Position numbers and translations under genes: made by a program
Origin: Staphylococcus sp. NRL 16/872
Lineage (GTDB): Bacteria > Bacillota > Bacilli > Staphylococcales > Staphylococcaceae
Length of the DNA stretch: 64,000 bases
Direction: 5' to 3'
Assembly: GCF_022815905.2 (NCBI RefSeq)
Contig: NZ_CP119327.1
Coordinates: 1,426,001 to 1,490,000, forward strand
Notes under the pieces: model-generated
Databases searched by the model: none
What the model was told of the DNA's origin: nothing
Seen by the model: the letters and a program-made list of their open reading frames with translations, nothing else
Shown here: positions 32,185-41,583 of the stretch, piece by piece
Position numbering within the stretch: position 1 is the first letter of the stretch
Layout of the letters: each line of letters opens with the position of its first letter

Positions 32185-33387
32185 TTAGATATCAAAAGCA
32201 TCGTATAAAATTTCAACTGCTTTTTCACCATTCTCTTTATCAATTACATATGAAATACTAATTTCAGACGTTGTTGTTTGATAAAAAGGAATATTAGAAT
32301 TGATTAGAGTAATAAATGCTTTAGATGCTACACCAGACATATCTCTCATTCCAGAACCAATCAAAGAGATTTTGACGTATTCTTCATTAATTTTATAGTC
32401 CAATGCTTCAAATGCTATAGATAACTGCTTCAAAATATTGGAAATTTGATGCGCATCACTATCTTTAATTGAGAAAGATAATTGTAAACCTTCTGTATTA
32501 ACAATTTGAGAAATCATATCTACATTTACTGAGCCATCTTCTAATGCAGTAAATAATTGTGTTAACAATCTATTATCCGGCAGGGGATAACTGATTGTCA
32601 CGTGCATCATATGTTTATCTAATGCAACACCTGTTACAGCTTTTTTCTCTAGTATTTCTGTTCTCGGCATAATCCATGTTCCTTTCACATTTGATAATGT
32701 TCTACTCAAATAAAGGGGAATGTCGTAATTTTTAGCTAATTCAACGCTTCTTGTTTCAAGGACCCCAGCACCTAAAGCACTCATTTCCATCATTTCTTCA
32801 TAGGATACATAATCTAAGCGCTTTGCCTTACTAAGTATTCTTGGATCAGTAGCGTACACACCATCAACGTCAGTATAAATTTCACAGGGTATTTGATTAC
32901 TAGCAGCTAAGGCAACGGCAGTTGTATCAGAACCACCTCGGCCTAACGTTGTTAACTCAAATTCATCATTGATGCCTTGGAAGCCTGCTACAACCAAAAC
33001 ATCTTTATCTTCAAATGCTTTATCAAACGTTTCTGGATTAATTTCGGCAATTCTACTTTTAAGATGATGACCAATTGTTTTAATACCAGCTTGATAACCA
33101 GTCATCGATCTAGCATTTACACCGATATCATTCAATACCATAGATAGGTAAGAAACTGTTTGTTGTTCACCAGTAGTTAATAGTAGGGCTAATTCTTCAT
33201 CTTTAGGTGTTGTAGTAAGATTTGATACATTTTCCATTAATTGGTCTGTAGTTTTGCCCATGGCACTCACCACTACAATTAATTGTTCACCGTCATCCAC
33301 ACGATGTTTAAGCAGTTCTGCGATATTTTTTATTTTTGTAAAATCGGCAACGGATGAACCACCGAACTTCAAAACATTTCGTTTCAA
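32185..33387 (-). CDS. lysC: Aspartate kinase
   Basis: 400-residue aspartokinase, first step of the aspartate pathway: N-terminal kinase domain with LKFGGSSVAD, VVSAMGKTTD and LGRGGSDTTAVALA; two C-terminal ACT domains (about 260-400) for feedback control, probably by lysine. The start is TTG at 33387, preceded by TAGGAGGTATAAG; a longer open frame upstream runs through the riboswitch terminator and is not real. Expression is set by the lysine riboswitch upstream. Confidence 0.95.
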   Translation of the reverse strand: MKRNVLKFGGSSVADFTKIKNIAELLKHRVDDGEQLIVVVSAMGKTTDQLMENVSNLTTTPKDEELALLLTTGEQQTVSYLSMVLNDIGVNARSMTGYQAGIKTIGHHLKSRIAEINPETFDKAFEDKDVLVVAGFQGINDEFELTTLGRGGSDTTAVALAASNQIPCEIYTDVDGVYATDPRILSKAKRLDYVSYEEMMEMSALGAGVLETRSVELAKNYDIPLYLSRTLSNVKGTWIMPRTEILEKKAVTGVALDKHMMHVTISYPLPDNRLLTQLFTALEDGSVNVDMISQIVNTEGLQLSFSIKDSDAHQISNILKQLSIAFEALDYKINEEYVKISLIGSGMRDMSGVASKAFITLINSNIPFYQTTTSEISISYVIDKENGEKAVEILYDAFDI

Positions 33388-33422
33388 ACTTATACCTCCT
33401 ACATTTTGGGAGGCCCACGCTA

Positions 33423-33463
33423 TAAAAAAAAGAACAAGTTCGGAATGCGCCACGAACTTGTTC
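33423..33463 (-). terminator. Expression-platform terminator of the lysine riboswitch
   Basis: 11-bp arms (33432-33442 and 33453-33463, GAACAAGTTCG on the minus strand with its complement) and a run of T on the minus strand from 33431 down. It lies between the aptamer and lysC and would stop transcription when lysine is bound. Confidence 0.85.
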
Positions 33464-33479
33464 ATAATTTATATACAAG

Positions 33480-33645
33480 TGATGCACTCCATTATTAAAT
33501 AATAATGACAAACTCTCAGCTCTTAACCGCAAAGTCCAACGCTTTACATCTGCGACTATAAAACGTTTCGGCATCGCACCCTTTCAATATTAGCTGTTGC
33601 AGACAGTATATCTAATATGTACTAATGATTGATGCGCCTCATCAA
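33480..33645 (-). promoter_or_regulatory. Lysine riboswitch (L box) aptamer
   Basis: On the minus strand the L-box core elements are visible: GATGAGGCGCATCAATCA at the 5' side, AGTA, then GAAAGGGTGCGATGCCGAAA, GTTAAGAGCTGAGAG and a closing TGCATCAC that pairs with the opening TGATG. Located directly upstream of aspartate kinase with a terminator after it. Lysine binding should lower expression of the whole lysC-lysA operon. Confidence 0.9.
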
Positions 33646-33671
33646 TTTCTTATTCAATTGTTATGTTTTTT

Positions 33672-33700
33672 ATTATACATAAGGCAATTGTGTCTGTAAA
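33672..33700 (-). promoter_or_regulatory. Promoter of the lysC operon
   Basis: Minus strand -35 TTTACA (33695-33700), 17-base spacer, -10 TATAAT (33672-33677). Start predicted near 33665, about 20 bases before the aptamer, giving a leader of roughly 278 bases. Sequence from 33701 to 33840 shows nothing else I can name. Confidence 0.75.
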
Positions 33701-33846
33701 CCGATAATTGTGATTTTTTGCAATAGACTGAAAAATCAAAAAGTTAATTTACCAATTAATAGTAATGATACTTCTATTTAGTAAAAAGTAGGGCGTTACG
33801 AAAGAGTAAAGTGCATAACTATAAAAATTTTGTTAATTTGCTAAAA

Positions 33847-33880
33847 AACTCACTCCCCAAAGTAAGATAGGAAGTGAGTT
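33847..33880 (-). terminator. Intrinsic terminator after the ABC-F gene
   Basis: On the minus strand arms AACTCACTTCC and GGGGAGTGAGTT pair with minor imperfection, followed by TTTTTTAG. Confidence 0.75.
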
Positions 33881-33887
33881 AATAAAA

Positions 33888-35492
33888 TTATTTTTGTAAT
33901 ACGCCAATTTCTTGAAGATATTCTTCGTAAGGAATTTCTTTAGATAATCCGCCTTGTTGATTTAAATCAATCACGCGATTAGCAATAGTGTTAATGAATT
34001 CAAAGTCATAAGATGTGAAAATAATTGAACCTTTAAATGATTTTAAGCCATCATTAACAGCAGTAATACTTTCTAAATCAAGGTGGTTCGTTGGTTCATC
34101 TAATAGTAAAACGTTTGCGCTTGAAAGCATCATTTTACTTAACATACAACGTACTTTTTCACCACCTGATAAAACACTTGCTTTTTTCTTAACTTCTTCG
34201 CCACTGAATAACATACGACCTAAGAAACCACGTAAAAATGTTTCTGTTTGTTCATCTTCAGGTGCATATTGACGTAACCATTCAACTAAGTTCATGTCTA
34301 CACCTTCGAAGAATTCAGAATTATCTTTAGGGAAGTAACTTAATGATGTAGTGACACCCCATTTAAATGAACCTTCATCTGGTTCCATTTCGCCAGCTAA
34401 GATTTTTAATAATGTTGTTTTAGCAATCTCACTATCACCAATAAGAATTGCTTTATCATTAGGGTTCATTGTAAATGAAATATTGTCTAACACTTTTTCG
34501 CCATCAATTGTTTTAGAAATACCATCAACAACTAACAAGTCATTACCAATTTCACGTTCTGGTGTGAATTTAACATATGGATAACGTCTTGAAGAAGGTT
34601 GAATGTCATCTAACTCAATTTTTTCTAATTGTTTCTTACGACTTGTTGCTTGTTTTGATTTTGAAGCATTCGCAGAGAAACGAGCGATAAAGTCTTGTAA
34701 CTCTTTCATTTTTTCTTCTTTTTTCTTATTTTGTTCTTGAGCCATTTTTTGTGCTAATTGACTTGATTGATACCAGAAATCATAGTTACCTACATATAAT
34801 TTGATTTTACCGAAGTCCAAGTCAGCAATATGTGTACACACGTTGTTAAGGAAATGACGGTCATGGGATACAACAATTACAGTATTATCAAAATTAATTA
34901 AGAAATCTTCTAACCAATTAATTGCTGGAATATCTAAACCATTGGTAGGCTCATCTAGTAAAAGCACATCAGGGTCACCAAATAAACTTTGTGCTAATAA
35001 TACTTTTACTTTTTGATTGTTTTCTAATTCAGACATTTGTTTATCTTGTAATTCTGTTGAAATACCTAAACCTGATAATAGAGAAGCAGCATCTGCTTCT
35101 GCATTCCAACCGTTCATTTCAGCGAATTCTCCTTCTAATTCTGCTGCACGAATACCATCTTCGTCGCTGAAATCTGGTTTCATATAAATTGCATCTTTCT
35201 CTTTCATAACTTCATATAAACGTTCATGTCCCTTAATTACAACATCTAATACACGTTCGTCTTCATAAGCAAAGTGATCTTGTTTTAAAACTGCTAAACG
35301 TTCATCTTTTCCTAATGAGACGTGCCCAGTTTGTGAATCAAGTTCACCAGATAAAATTTTTAAAAATGTAGATTTACCAGCACCATTTGCGCCAATAAGT
35401 CCATAACAGTTTCCTTCAGTAAATTTAATATTTACATCTTCAAATAGTTTACGATCACCAAAACGTAAACTTACATCAGTTACTTGTAGCAT
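33888..35492 (-). CDS. ABC-F ATPase, YbiT/YkpA-like
   Basis: 534-residue cytosolic double-ATPase ABC-F protein without membrane segments; members act on the ribosome E site. NBD1: Walker A GANGAGKST (34-42), Walker B DVLLLDEP (175-182), H-loop His210 in VVSHDR, but its signature is MSELENNQK (153-161) rather than LSGG. Linker about 240-295 is Lys/Glu-rich. NBD2: signature LSGGE (441-445) and Walker B VLLLDEP intact, but Walker A is GDSEIAKTT (352-360, Gly replaced by Ala357) and the H-loop His is Tyr495. So one composite ATP site is canonical and the other degenerate. The CTHIADLDFGKIKLY stretch fits the YbiT subfamily. No resistance-type linker features seen. Confidence 0.85.
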   Translation of the reverse strand: MLQVTDVSLRFGDRKLFEDVNIKFTEGNCYGLIGANGAGKSTFLKILSGELDSQTGHVSLGKDERLAVLKQDHFAYEDERVLDVVIKGHERLYEVMKEKDAIYMKPDFSDEDGIRAAELEGEFAEMNGWNAEADAASLLSGLGISTELQDKQMSELENNQKVKVLLAQSLFGDPDVLLLDEPTNGLDIPAINWLEDFLINFDNTVIVVSHDRHFLNNVCTHIADLDFGKIKLYVGNYDFWYQSSQLAQKMAQEQNKKKEEKMKELQDFIARFSANASKSKQATSRKKQLEKIELDDIQPSSRRYPYVKFTPEREIGNDLLVVDGISKTIDGEKVLDNISFTMNPNDKAILIGDSEIAKTTLLKILAGEMEPDEGSFKWGVTTSLSYFPKDNSEFFEGVDMNLVEWLRQYAPEDEQTETFLRGFLGRMLFSGEEVKKKASVLSGGEKVRCMLSKMMLSSANVLLLDEPTNHLDLESITAVNDGLKSFKGSIIFTSYDFEFINTIANRVIDLNQQGGLSKEIPYEEYLQEIGVLQK

Positions 35493-35645
35493 GCCTTTAC
35501 TCCTTTATTTATCGTTTATCTAACGCAAAAATTATATCACATAATGTTTTTACTTTCGACCTCATGTAGATTCAATTGTAAGAATGCTTGTTTGAAAGAG
35601 GCATGTTATAATACAAAAGAATACAAACCCTTGAAGGAGAATATT

Positions 35646-36542
35646 ATGGCATTAGATAAAGATATAGTTGGGTCAATAGAATTTTTAGAAGTTGTTGGCT
35701 TAGAAGGTTCAACGTACCTTTTAAAAGGACCTAATGGAGAACAAGTTAAATTAAATCAATCAGAAATAGATGACGAAGATGATTTTGAAATAGGCGAGGA
35801 ATATAGTTTCTTTATTTATCCAAACCGTTCAGGTGAATTATTTGCTACTCAAAACATACCAGACATCACTAAGGATAAGTACGATTTTGCAAAAGTGCTT
35901 AAAACAGATCGTGATGGCGCGCGAGTAGATGTAGGATTACCTAGAGAAGTACTCATTCCTTGGGAAGATTTACCTAAGGTTAAAACGTTATGGCCTCAAG
36001 CTGGTGACTATGTATTAGTCACTTTACGTATTGATAGGGATAATCAAATGTTTGCACGTTTGGCTAGTGAAACAATTGTTGAAAAGATGTTTTCTCCAGT
36101 ATTCGACGATGATAAATTAAACCAAGTTTTAGTAGCAAGACCTTATCGTCTATTACGTGTGGGTAGCTTTTTATTATCCAAAGATGGTTATAAAATATTT
36201 GTTCACGAATCTGAACGAAAAGAAGAACCACGTTTGGGCGAAGAGATAGAGGTACGAATTATTGGCCATAATGATAAAGGTGAATTAAATGGATCCTTTT
36301 TACCATTAGCGCATGAACGTCTAGATGAAGATGGTCAATTAATCTTTGACTTGTTAGTAGAATATGAGGGTGAGTTACCATTTTGGGATAAATCAAGTCC
36401 AGAAGCGATAAAAGAAGTGTTCAATATGAGTAAAGGTGCTTTTAAACGTGCTATTGGACATTTATACAAACAAAAAATTATCAATATAGAAACTGGAAAA
36501 ATTACGCTAACTAAAAAAGGTTGGAGTCGTGCAGAAGACTAG
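35646..36542 (+). CDS. cvfB: S1-domain RNA-binding protein CvfB
   Basis: 298-residue RNA-binding regulator. In S. aureus, CvfB contributes to virulence and haemolysin production. The protein carries several S1-like beta-barrel domains (about 1-60, 65-135, 145-215) and a C-terminal winged-helix (about 230-298, SPEAIKEVFNMSKGAFKRAIG). ATG at 35646 chosen on the strength of AAGGAGAATATT; upstream open codons from 35544 are in the promoter region. A strong terminator follows. Confidence 0.88.
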   Translation: MALDKDIVGSIEFLEVVGLEGSTYLLKGPNGEQVKLNQSEIDDEDDFEIGEEYSFFIYPNRSGELFATQNIPDITKDKYDFAKVLKTDRDGARVDVGLPREVLIPWEDLPKVKTLWPQAGDYVLVTLRIDRDNQMFARLASETIVEKMFSPVFDDDKLNQVLVARPYRLLRVGSFLLSKDGYKIFVHESERKEEPRLGEEIEVRIIGHNDKGELNGSFLPLAHERLDEDGQLIFDLLVEYEGELPFWDKSSPEAIKEVFNMSKGAFKRAIGHLYKQKIINIETGKITLTKKGWSRAED

Positions 36543-36620
36543 ACGATTAGTTTTAAAAATTAATTCGTTTTTCTTCTATTATATATACTGATTGTGATTG
36601 ATTACTTTAGCGCTATTTTA

Positions 36621-36659
36621 AAAAACCCGCAACTCGATTTAGAGTTGTGGGTTTTTTAC
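36621..36659 (+). terminator. Intrinsic terminator after cvfB
   Basis: 15-bp arms AAAAACCCGCAACTC and GAGTTGTGGGTTTTT with one G-U pair and a six-base loop, ending in T's. Confidence 0.9.
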
Positions 36660-36703
36660 GTATATAGAGATAATCTATGCTATAAATTAACCTCTTTATA
36701 AAA

Positions 36704-36742
36704 TTAACAAAACCTTTACATTTATTATATTTTGTATTAACA
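36704..36742 (+). promoter_or_regulatory. PhoP-box-like direct repeats before pstS
   Basis: TTAACA (36704-36709), TTTACA (36715-36720), a weak TATATT (36726-36731) and TTAACA (36737-36742) fall on an exact 11-base register, the spacing of PhoP binding repeats TT(A/C/T)A(C/T)A in Firmicutes. A -10-like TAATAT lies about 13 bases downstream. Predicts induction by phosphate starvation through PhoPR. Confidence 0.6.
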
Positions 36743-36814
36743 AAAGATATGTAATATAAGCATTGTAAGAAATACATATAACATTTGGGTTATCTATATT
36801 AGGAGGATGTTTTA

Positions 36815-37774
36815 ATGAAAAAATGGCAATTAGTCGGTACAACTGTATTAAGTGCTTCAGTATTATTAGGTGCTTGTGGCGGTGGCAACGGCAGTAACGG
36901 TAGTGGTTCTGGAGATGGAAAAGACCTTAAAGGCGAAGCAAAAGGTGAAGGTTCATCTACTGTAGCTCCTATCGTTGAGAAATTAAACGAAAAATGGGCT
37001 AAAGATCATCCAAACGCTACTATCTCATCTGGTCAAGCTGGTACTGGTGCTGGATTTGAAAAATTCATCGCTGGAGAAACTGATTTCTCTCAAGCTTCTA
37101 GACCAATCAAAGATGAAGAAAAACAAAAATTAGAAGACAAAGGTATTAAATATAAAGAATTCAAAATCGCTCAAGACGGTGTAACAATCGCTGTCAACAA
37201 AGATAATGACTTCGTTAAAGAATTATCTAAAGACCAATTAAAAAAAATCTATAGTGGCGAAGCTAAAACTTGGAAAGATGTAGATTCAAGCTATCCTGAC
37301 AAAAAAATCAAAGCTTTCTCACCTAACTCAAGTCATGGTACTTATGACTTCTTCGAAGAGGAAGTAATGGATAAAGGCGACATTAAAGCTGAGAAAAACG
37401 GAGACACTAACGTAATCGTTCAATCAGTTGAGAAAAACAAAGAAGGTATTGGTTACTTTGGTTATAGCTTCTACGAACAAAACAAAGATAAATTAAAAGC
37501 AGTTAAAATCAAAGACGATAAAGGCAAAGCAACTGAACCTAAGAAAGATGCAATCAAAGACGGTTCATATGCTTTAAGTAGACCATTATTCTTATATGTT
37601 AAAGAAAAATCATTAAAAGATAATGATGTAATGAAAGAATTCATGAAATTCACTTTAGAAGACAAAGGTAAATCTGCTGAAGATGCTGGTTATGTAGCTT
37701 CTCCAGATAAAGTTTACAAAGACGAACTTAAAGAATTAGATAAATATGGTAAAAAAGATTCAGATAAAAAATAA
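36815..37774 (+). CDS. pstS: Phosphate-binding lipoprotein PstS
   Basis: 319-residue extracellular receptor of the high-affinity phosphate ABC transporter. Signal peptide ends in lipobox LLGAC with the lipid-modified Cys21, followed by a Gly/Ser/Asn linker (22-38). Phosphate-binding motifs [32 protein letters not shown] and [12 protein letters not shown] are present. TAGGAGGATG is a strong ribosome site. A hairpin after the gene (37819-37844) may lower expression of the membrane genes compared with pstS. Confidence 0.96.
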   Translation: MKKWQLVGTTVLSASVLLGACGGGNGSNGSGSGDGKDLKGEAKGEGSSTVAPIVEKLNEKWAKDHPNATISSGQAGTGAGFEKFIAGETDFSQASRPIKDEEKQKLEDKGIKYKEFKIAQDGVTIAVNKDNDFVKELSKDQLKKIYSGEAKTWKDVDSSYPDKKIKAFSPNSSHGTYDFFEEEVMDKGDIKAEKNGDTNVIVQSVEKNKEGIGYFGYSFYEQNKDKLKAVKIKDDKGKATEPKKDAIKDGSYALSRPLFLYVKEKSLKDNDVMKEFMKFTLEDKGKSAEDAGYVASPDKVYKDELKELDKYGKKDSDKK

Positions 37775-37818
37775 TCATTATTAATATCAAAGGGCTGGGA
37801 AATTATTCAAGGGGTATG

Positions 37819-37848
37819 ACAAGGTGGTTTAACCGCCACCTTGTTTTC
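37819..37848 (+). terminator. Hairpin between pstS and pstC (partial terminator)
   Basis: Arms ACAAGGTGG (37819-37827) and CCACCTTGT (37836-37844) followed by TTTTCG. Probably lets only part of the transcripts continue into pstC. Confidence 0.65.
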
Positions 37849-37957
37849 GAATATATGGGTGATTTTAAAATGTTTTAGTTAATTTGAACTCATTATTACC
37901 TAATAATTTCCTTGCTCTTTTTTAAATTGATTGGGAGAAAAAAAGAGAGGGTTATAT

Positions 37958-38884
37958 ATGGCTACAGAAACTAATGTTAGAGAAATGATAGCTAAAAATA
38001 ATGCTAAAAAAGGTGGTTTTAGCGATAAAATTGTGCCCATCATTTTAGGAATTATTGCAGCTATCTCTATTTTAACTACCATTGGCATTCTATTCACTTT
38101 AATTACAGAAACAATTACATTTTTCACTCGTGTTTCAATCACTGAATTCCTATTCACTAAAGAGTGGAACCCTACTGGTTCAAATCCGAAATATGGTATT
38201 TGGGCACTAGTTATTGGAACATTGAAAATTACAGTTATTGCAACAATTGTAGCAGTACCAATTGGTTTAGGAGCTGCCATTTATTTAAGCGAATACGCTA
38301 GTGACAAAGCACGTCGTATCATCAAACCAATTCTTGAAATCTTGGCAGGGATTCCAACAATCGTATTCGGTTTCTTTGCGTTAACTTTTGTAACACCTGT
38401 ACTAAGAACTATTCTTCCTGTATTAGACAGTTTCAACTCCATTAGTCCAGGGATAGTAGTAGGTATTATGATTGTTCCTATCATTACTAGTATGAGTGAA
38501 GACGCTATGTCATCAGTACCTAACAAAATTCGTGAAGGTGCTTATGGTTTAGGATCAACTAAATTTGAAGTAGCGACTAAAGTTGTACTTCCAGCTGCTG
38601 CCTCTGGTGTGGTTGCCTCAATCGTATTAGGTATTTCAAGATCTATCGGCGAAACAATGATTGTATCATTAGCAGCAGGTAGTTCACCAACAGCATCATT
38701 GTCATTAACTAGTTCAATTCAAACAATGACTGGTTATATTGTTGAAATCGCTACTGGAGATGCAACTTTTGGTTCAGATATTTACTACAGTATCTACGCT
38801 GTTGGTTTCACATTATTCATCTTCACTTTAATTATGAACCTTATTTCATATTGGGTTTCTAAACGCTTCAGAGAGGAGTATTAA
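37958..38884 (+). CDS. pstC: Phosphate ABC transporter permease PstC
   Basis: 308-residue membrane subunit with about six membrane segments, the PstC-type EILAGIPTIVFGFFAL stretch and the coupling EAA-like loop PNKIREGAYGLGSTKFE. ATG at 37958 is used because AAGAGAGGGTT precedes it; nine earlier open codons include a candidate ATG at 37931 without a good site. pstA begins one base after the stop. Confidence 0.93.
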   Translation: MATETNVREMIAKNNAKKGGFSDKIVPIILGIIAAISILTTIGILFTLITETITFFTRVSITEFLFTKEWNPTGSNPKYGIWALVIGTLKITVIATIVAVPIGLGAAIYLSEYASDKARRIIKPILEILAGIPTIVFGFFALTFVTPVLRTILPVLDSFNSISPGIVVGIMIVPIITSMSEDAMSSVPNKIREGAYGLGSTKFEVATKVVLPAAASGVVASIVLGISRSIGETMIVSLAAGSSPTASLSLTSSIQTMTGYIVEIATGDATFGSDIYYSIYAVGFTLFIFTLIMNLISYWVSKRFREEY

Positions 38885-38885
38885 T

Positions 38886-39806
38886 ATGACAGCAACTACA
38901 AACCCTAAAGCAAAAGGCTTAGTAGATCAAAATAAAGTTGAAAAAAACATTTCAAGTCGAGCAACTAAAAATAAAATTAATAAGTGGTTATTCTTTGCGT
39001 GTATCGTAATCGCCTTATTAGTACTTGTAGCATTACTTATACAAACGCTTGTTAAAGGCGCAGGCCACTTAACACCTGAATTTTTCACTAACTTCTCCTC
39101 TTCAACACCTTCACAAGCAGGAATTAAAGGGGCTTTAGCAGGAACAATTTGGTTAATGGTAAGTATTATTCCAATTTCAATTATTTTAGGTGTAGGAACG
39201 GCAATTTACTTAGAAGAATACGCTAAAGATAACTTTTTCACTAGTTTTGTTAAAATTAGTATTTCTAACTTAGCGGGTGTTCCTTCAATCGTATTCGGTT
39301 TATTAGGTTTAACAATATTCGTTCGTGGCGGTGGCATTCAAGCATTATCATTAGGAAACAGCGTTATCGCCGCAGCTTTAACAATGTCTTTACTTATTTT
39401 GCCGATTATTATTGTATCAAGTCAAGAAGCAATAAGAGCAGTGCCAAACTCAGTTCGTGAAGCATCATATGGGTTAGGTGCTAACAAATGGCAAACAATT
39501 AGACGAGTTGTATTACCAGCATCATTACCTGGTATCTTAACTGGTTTCATCTTATCTTTATCTCGTGCATTAGGTGAAACAGCACCATTGATTTTAATCG
39601 GTGTACCAACAATTTTACTAGCAACACCAACTAGTATTATGTCTATGTTTACTGCTTTACCGACTCAAATTTATACATGGGCTAAAATGCCACAAGCTGA
39701 ATTCCAAAACGTTGCTTCAGCTGCAATTATCGTATTACTTGTTATCTTATTATTAATGAACGCTATCGCAATTTTCTTACGTAACAAATTCTCAAGAAAA
39801 TATTAA
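38886..39806 (+). CDS. pstA: Phosphate ABC transporter permease PstA
   Basis: 306-residue membrane partner of PstC: one N-terminal segment (about 33-56), then the permease core with ISNLAGVPSIVFGLLGL and the coupling loop PNSVREASYGLGANKWQ. GAGAGGAG upstream lies in the end of pstC. Confidence 0.95.
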   Translation: MTATTNPKAKGLVDQNKVEKNISSRATKNKINKWLFFACIVIALLVLVALLIQTLVKGAGHLTPEFFTNFSSSTPSQAGIKGALAGTIWLMVSIIPISIILGVGTAIYLEEYAKDNFFTSFVKISISNLAGVPSIVFGLLGLTIFVRGGGIQALSLGNSVIAAALTMSLLILPIIIVSSQEAIRAVPNSVREASYGLGANKWQTIRRVVLPASLPGILTGFILSLSRALGETAPLILIGVPTILLATPTSIMSMFTALPTQIYTWAKMPQAEFQNVASAAIIVLLVILLLMNAIAIFLRNKFSRKY

Positions 39807-39834
39807 TTCAAATCTATTTAATGTAATTTTGGGG

Positions 39835-40774
<940 letters not shown>

Positions 40775-40782
40775 TATTCAAC

Positions 40783-41436
40783 ATGACGATTATTAGACAA
40801 AAATACGAAGGTCAACTAGGCGATTTAATCAAAGATATCCGTCGCCTTGGTCTTCGTGTTTATTTTAATATTGAAAACGCGTTAGTGTCGTTAAGTGAAG
40901 ATGATAAAAATTTTGCAAGACAAGTCATTGAAAAAGACAAAGAAATTAATGATTTCGATTGTGAAATTAATGAGAAAGTCATAATGTTAATTACTAAACA
41001 ACAACCTATTGCAACTGATTTAAGAATGATGATGTCAGCTTTAAAAATTTCTACCGATTTCGAAAGAATGGGGGATAATGCAGCTAATATCGCTCATATT
41101 CGTTTAAGAGTAAAAATTACAGACCATTACGTTTTAACACGTTTAAAAACAATGGGTAAGTTAGCAATGCTTATGTTGCAAGATTTAAATACTGCTGCTA
41201 AACATGAAGATATCACATTGATTAAAGAAGTTATTGAGCGGGATCGAGATATCGATGATTTATATATTAATATTGTTAATACTACTTATCTTATCGATAA
41301 CGATCCATTTGTAGCTGGACAAGCGCAATTAGCTGCTAGAAACCTAGAACGCGTAGGTGATCACGTTAGTAATATTGCAGAAAGTGCATATTACTATTTT
41401 ACCGGCGAACACTATGAAAAATCTTCTCGCCAATAA
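40783..41436 (+). CDS. phoU: Phosphate regulator PhoU
   Basis: 217-residue helical protein linking Pst transport to PhoPR signalling and repressing phosphate uptake when phosphate is plentiful. Two PhoU repeats are seen, each with metal-binding-type motifs: STDFERMGDNAANIA (about 90) and ARNLERVGDHVSNIAE (about 190). No good ribosome site stands before the ATG at 40783, so translation is likely coupled to pstB. Confidence 0.93.
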   Translation: MTIIRQKYEGQLGDLIKDIRRLGLRVYFNIENALVSLSEDDKNFARQVIEKDKEINDFDCEINEKVIMLITKQQPIATDLRMMMSALKISTDFERMGDNAANIAHIRLRVKITDHYVLTRLKTMGKLAMLMLQDLNTAAKHEDITLIKEVIERDRDIDDLYINIVNTTYLIDNDPFVAGQAQLAARNLERVGDHVSNIAESAYYYFTGEHYEKSSRQ

Positions 41437-41505
41437 TATAGGTTCGAGATTTATAAATTATACATTTATTCTAAAATAACCCAAATTTAGATAAATAAAT
41501 ATATA

Positions 41506-41549
41506 CAACCCCGTTATTCGTAATGATTTGAATAACGGGGTTGTTGCTT
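41506..41549. terminator. Bidirectional terminator between phoU and pepF
   Basis: 14-bp perfect arms CAACCCCGTTATTC (41506-41519) and its complement (41530-41543), ten-base loop, followed by TTGCTTTT. Confidence 0.85.
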
Positions 41550-41583
41550 TTAAGATAAATGATGTGTATAGGTATAATATCGA

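Noticed and set aside
33308-33574. 88-codon minus-strand frame upstream of lysC
   Set aside because: It translates the lysine riboswitch and its terminator; non-coding RNA explains the sequence.
35544-35645. N-terminal extension of CvfB with cysteines
   Set aside because: The ATG at 35646 has a strong ribosome site and the family begins there.
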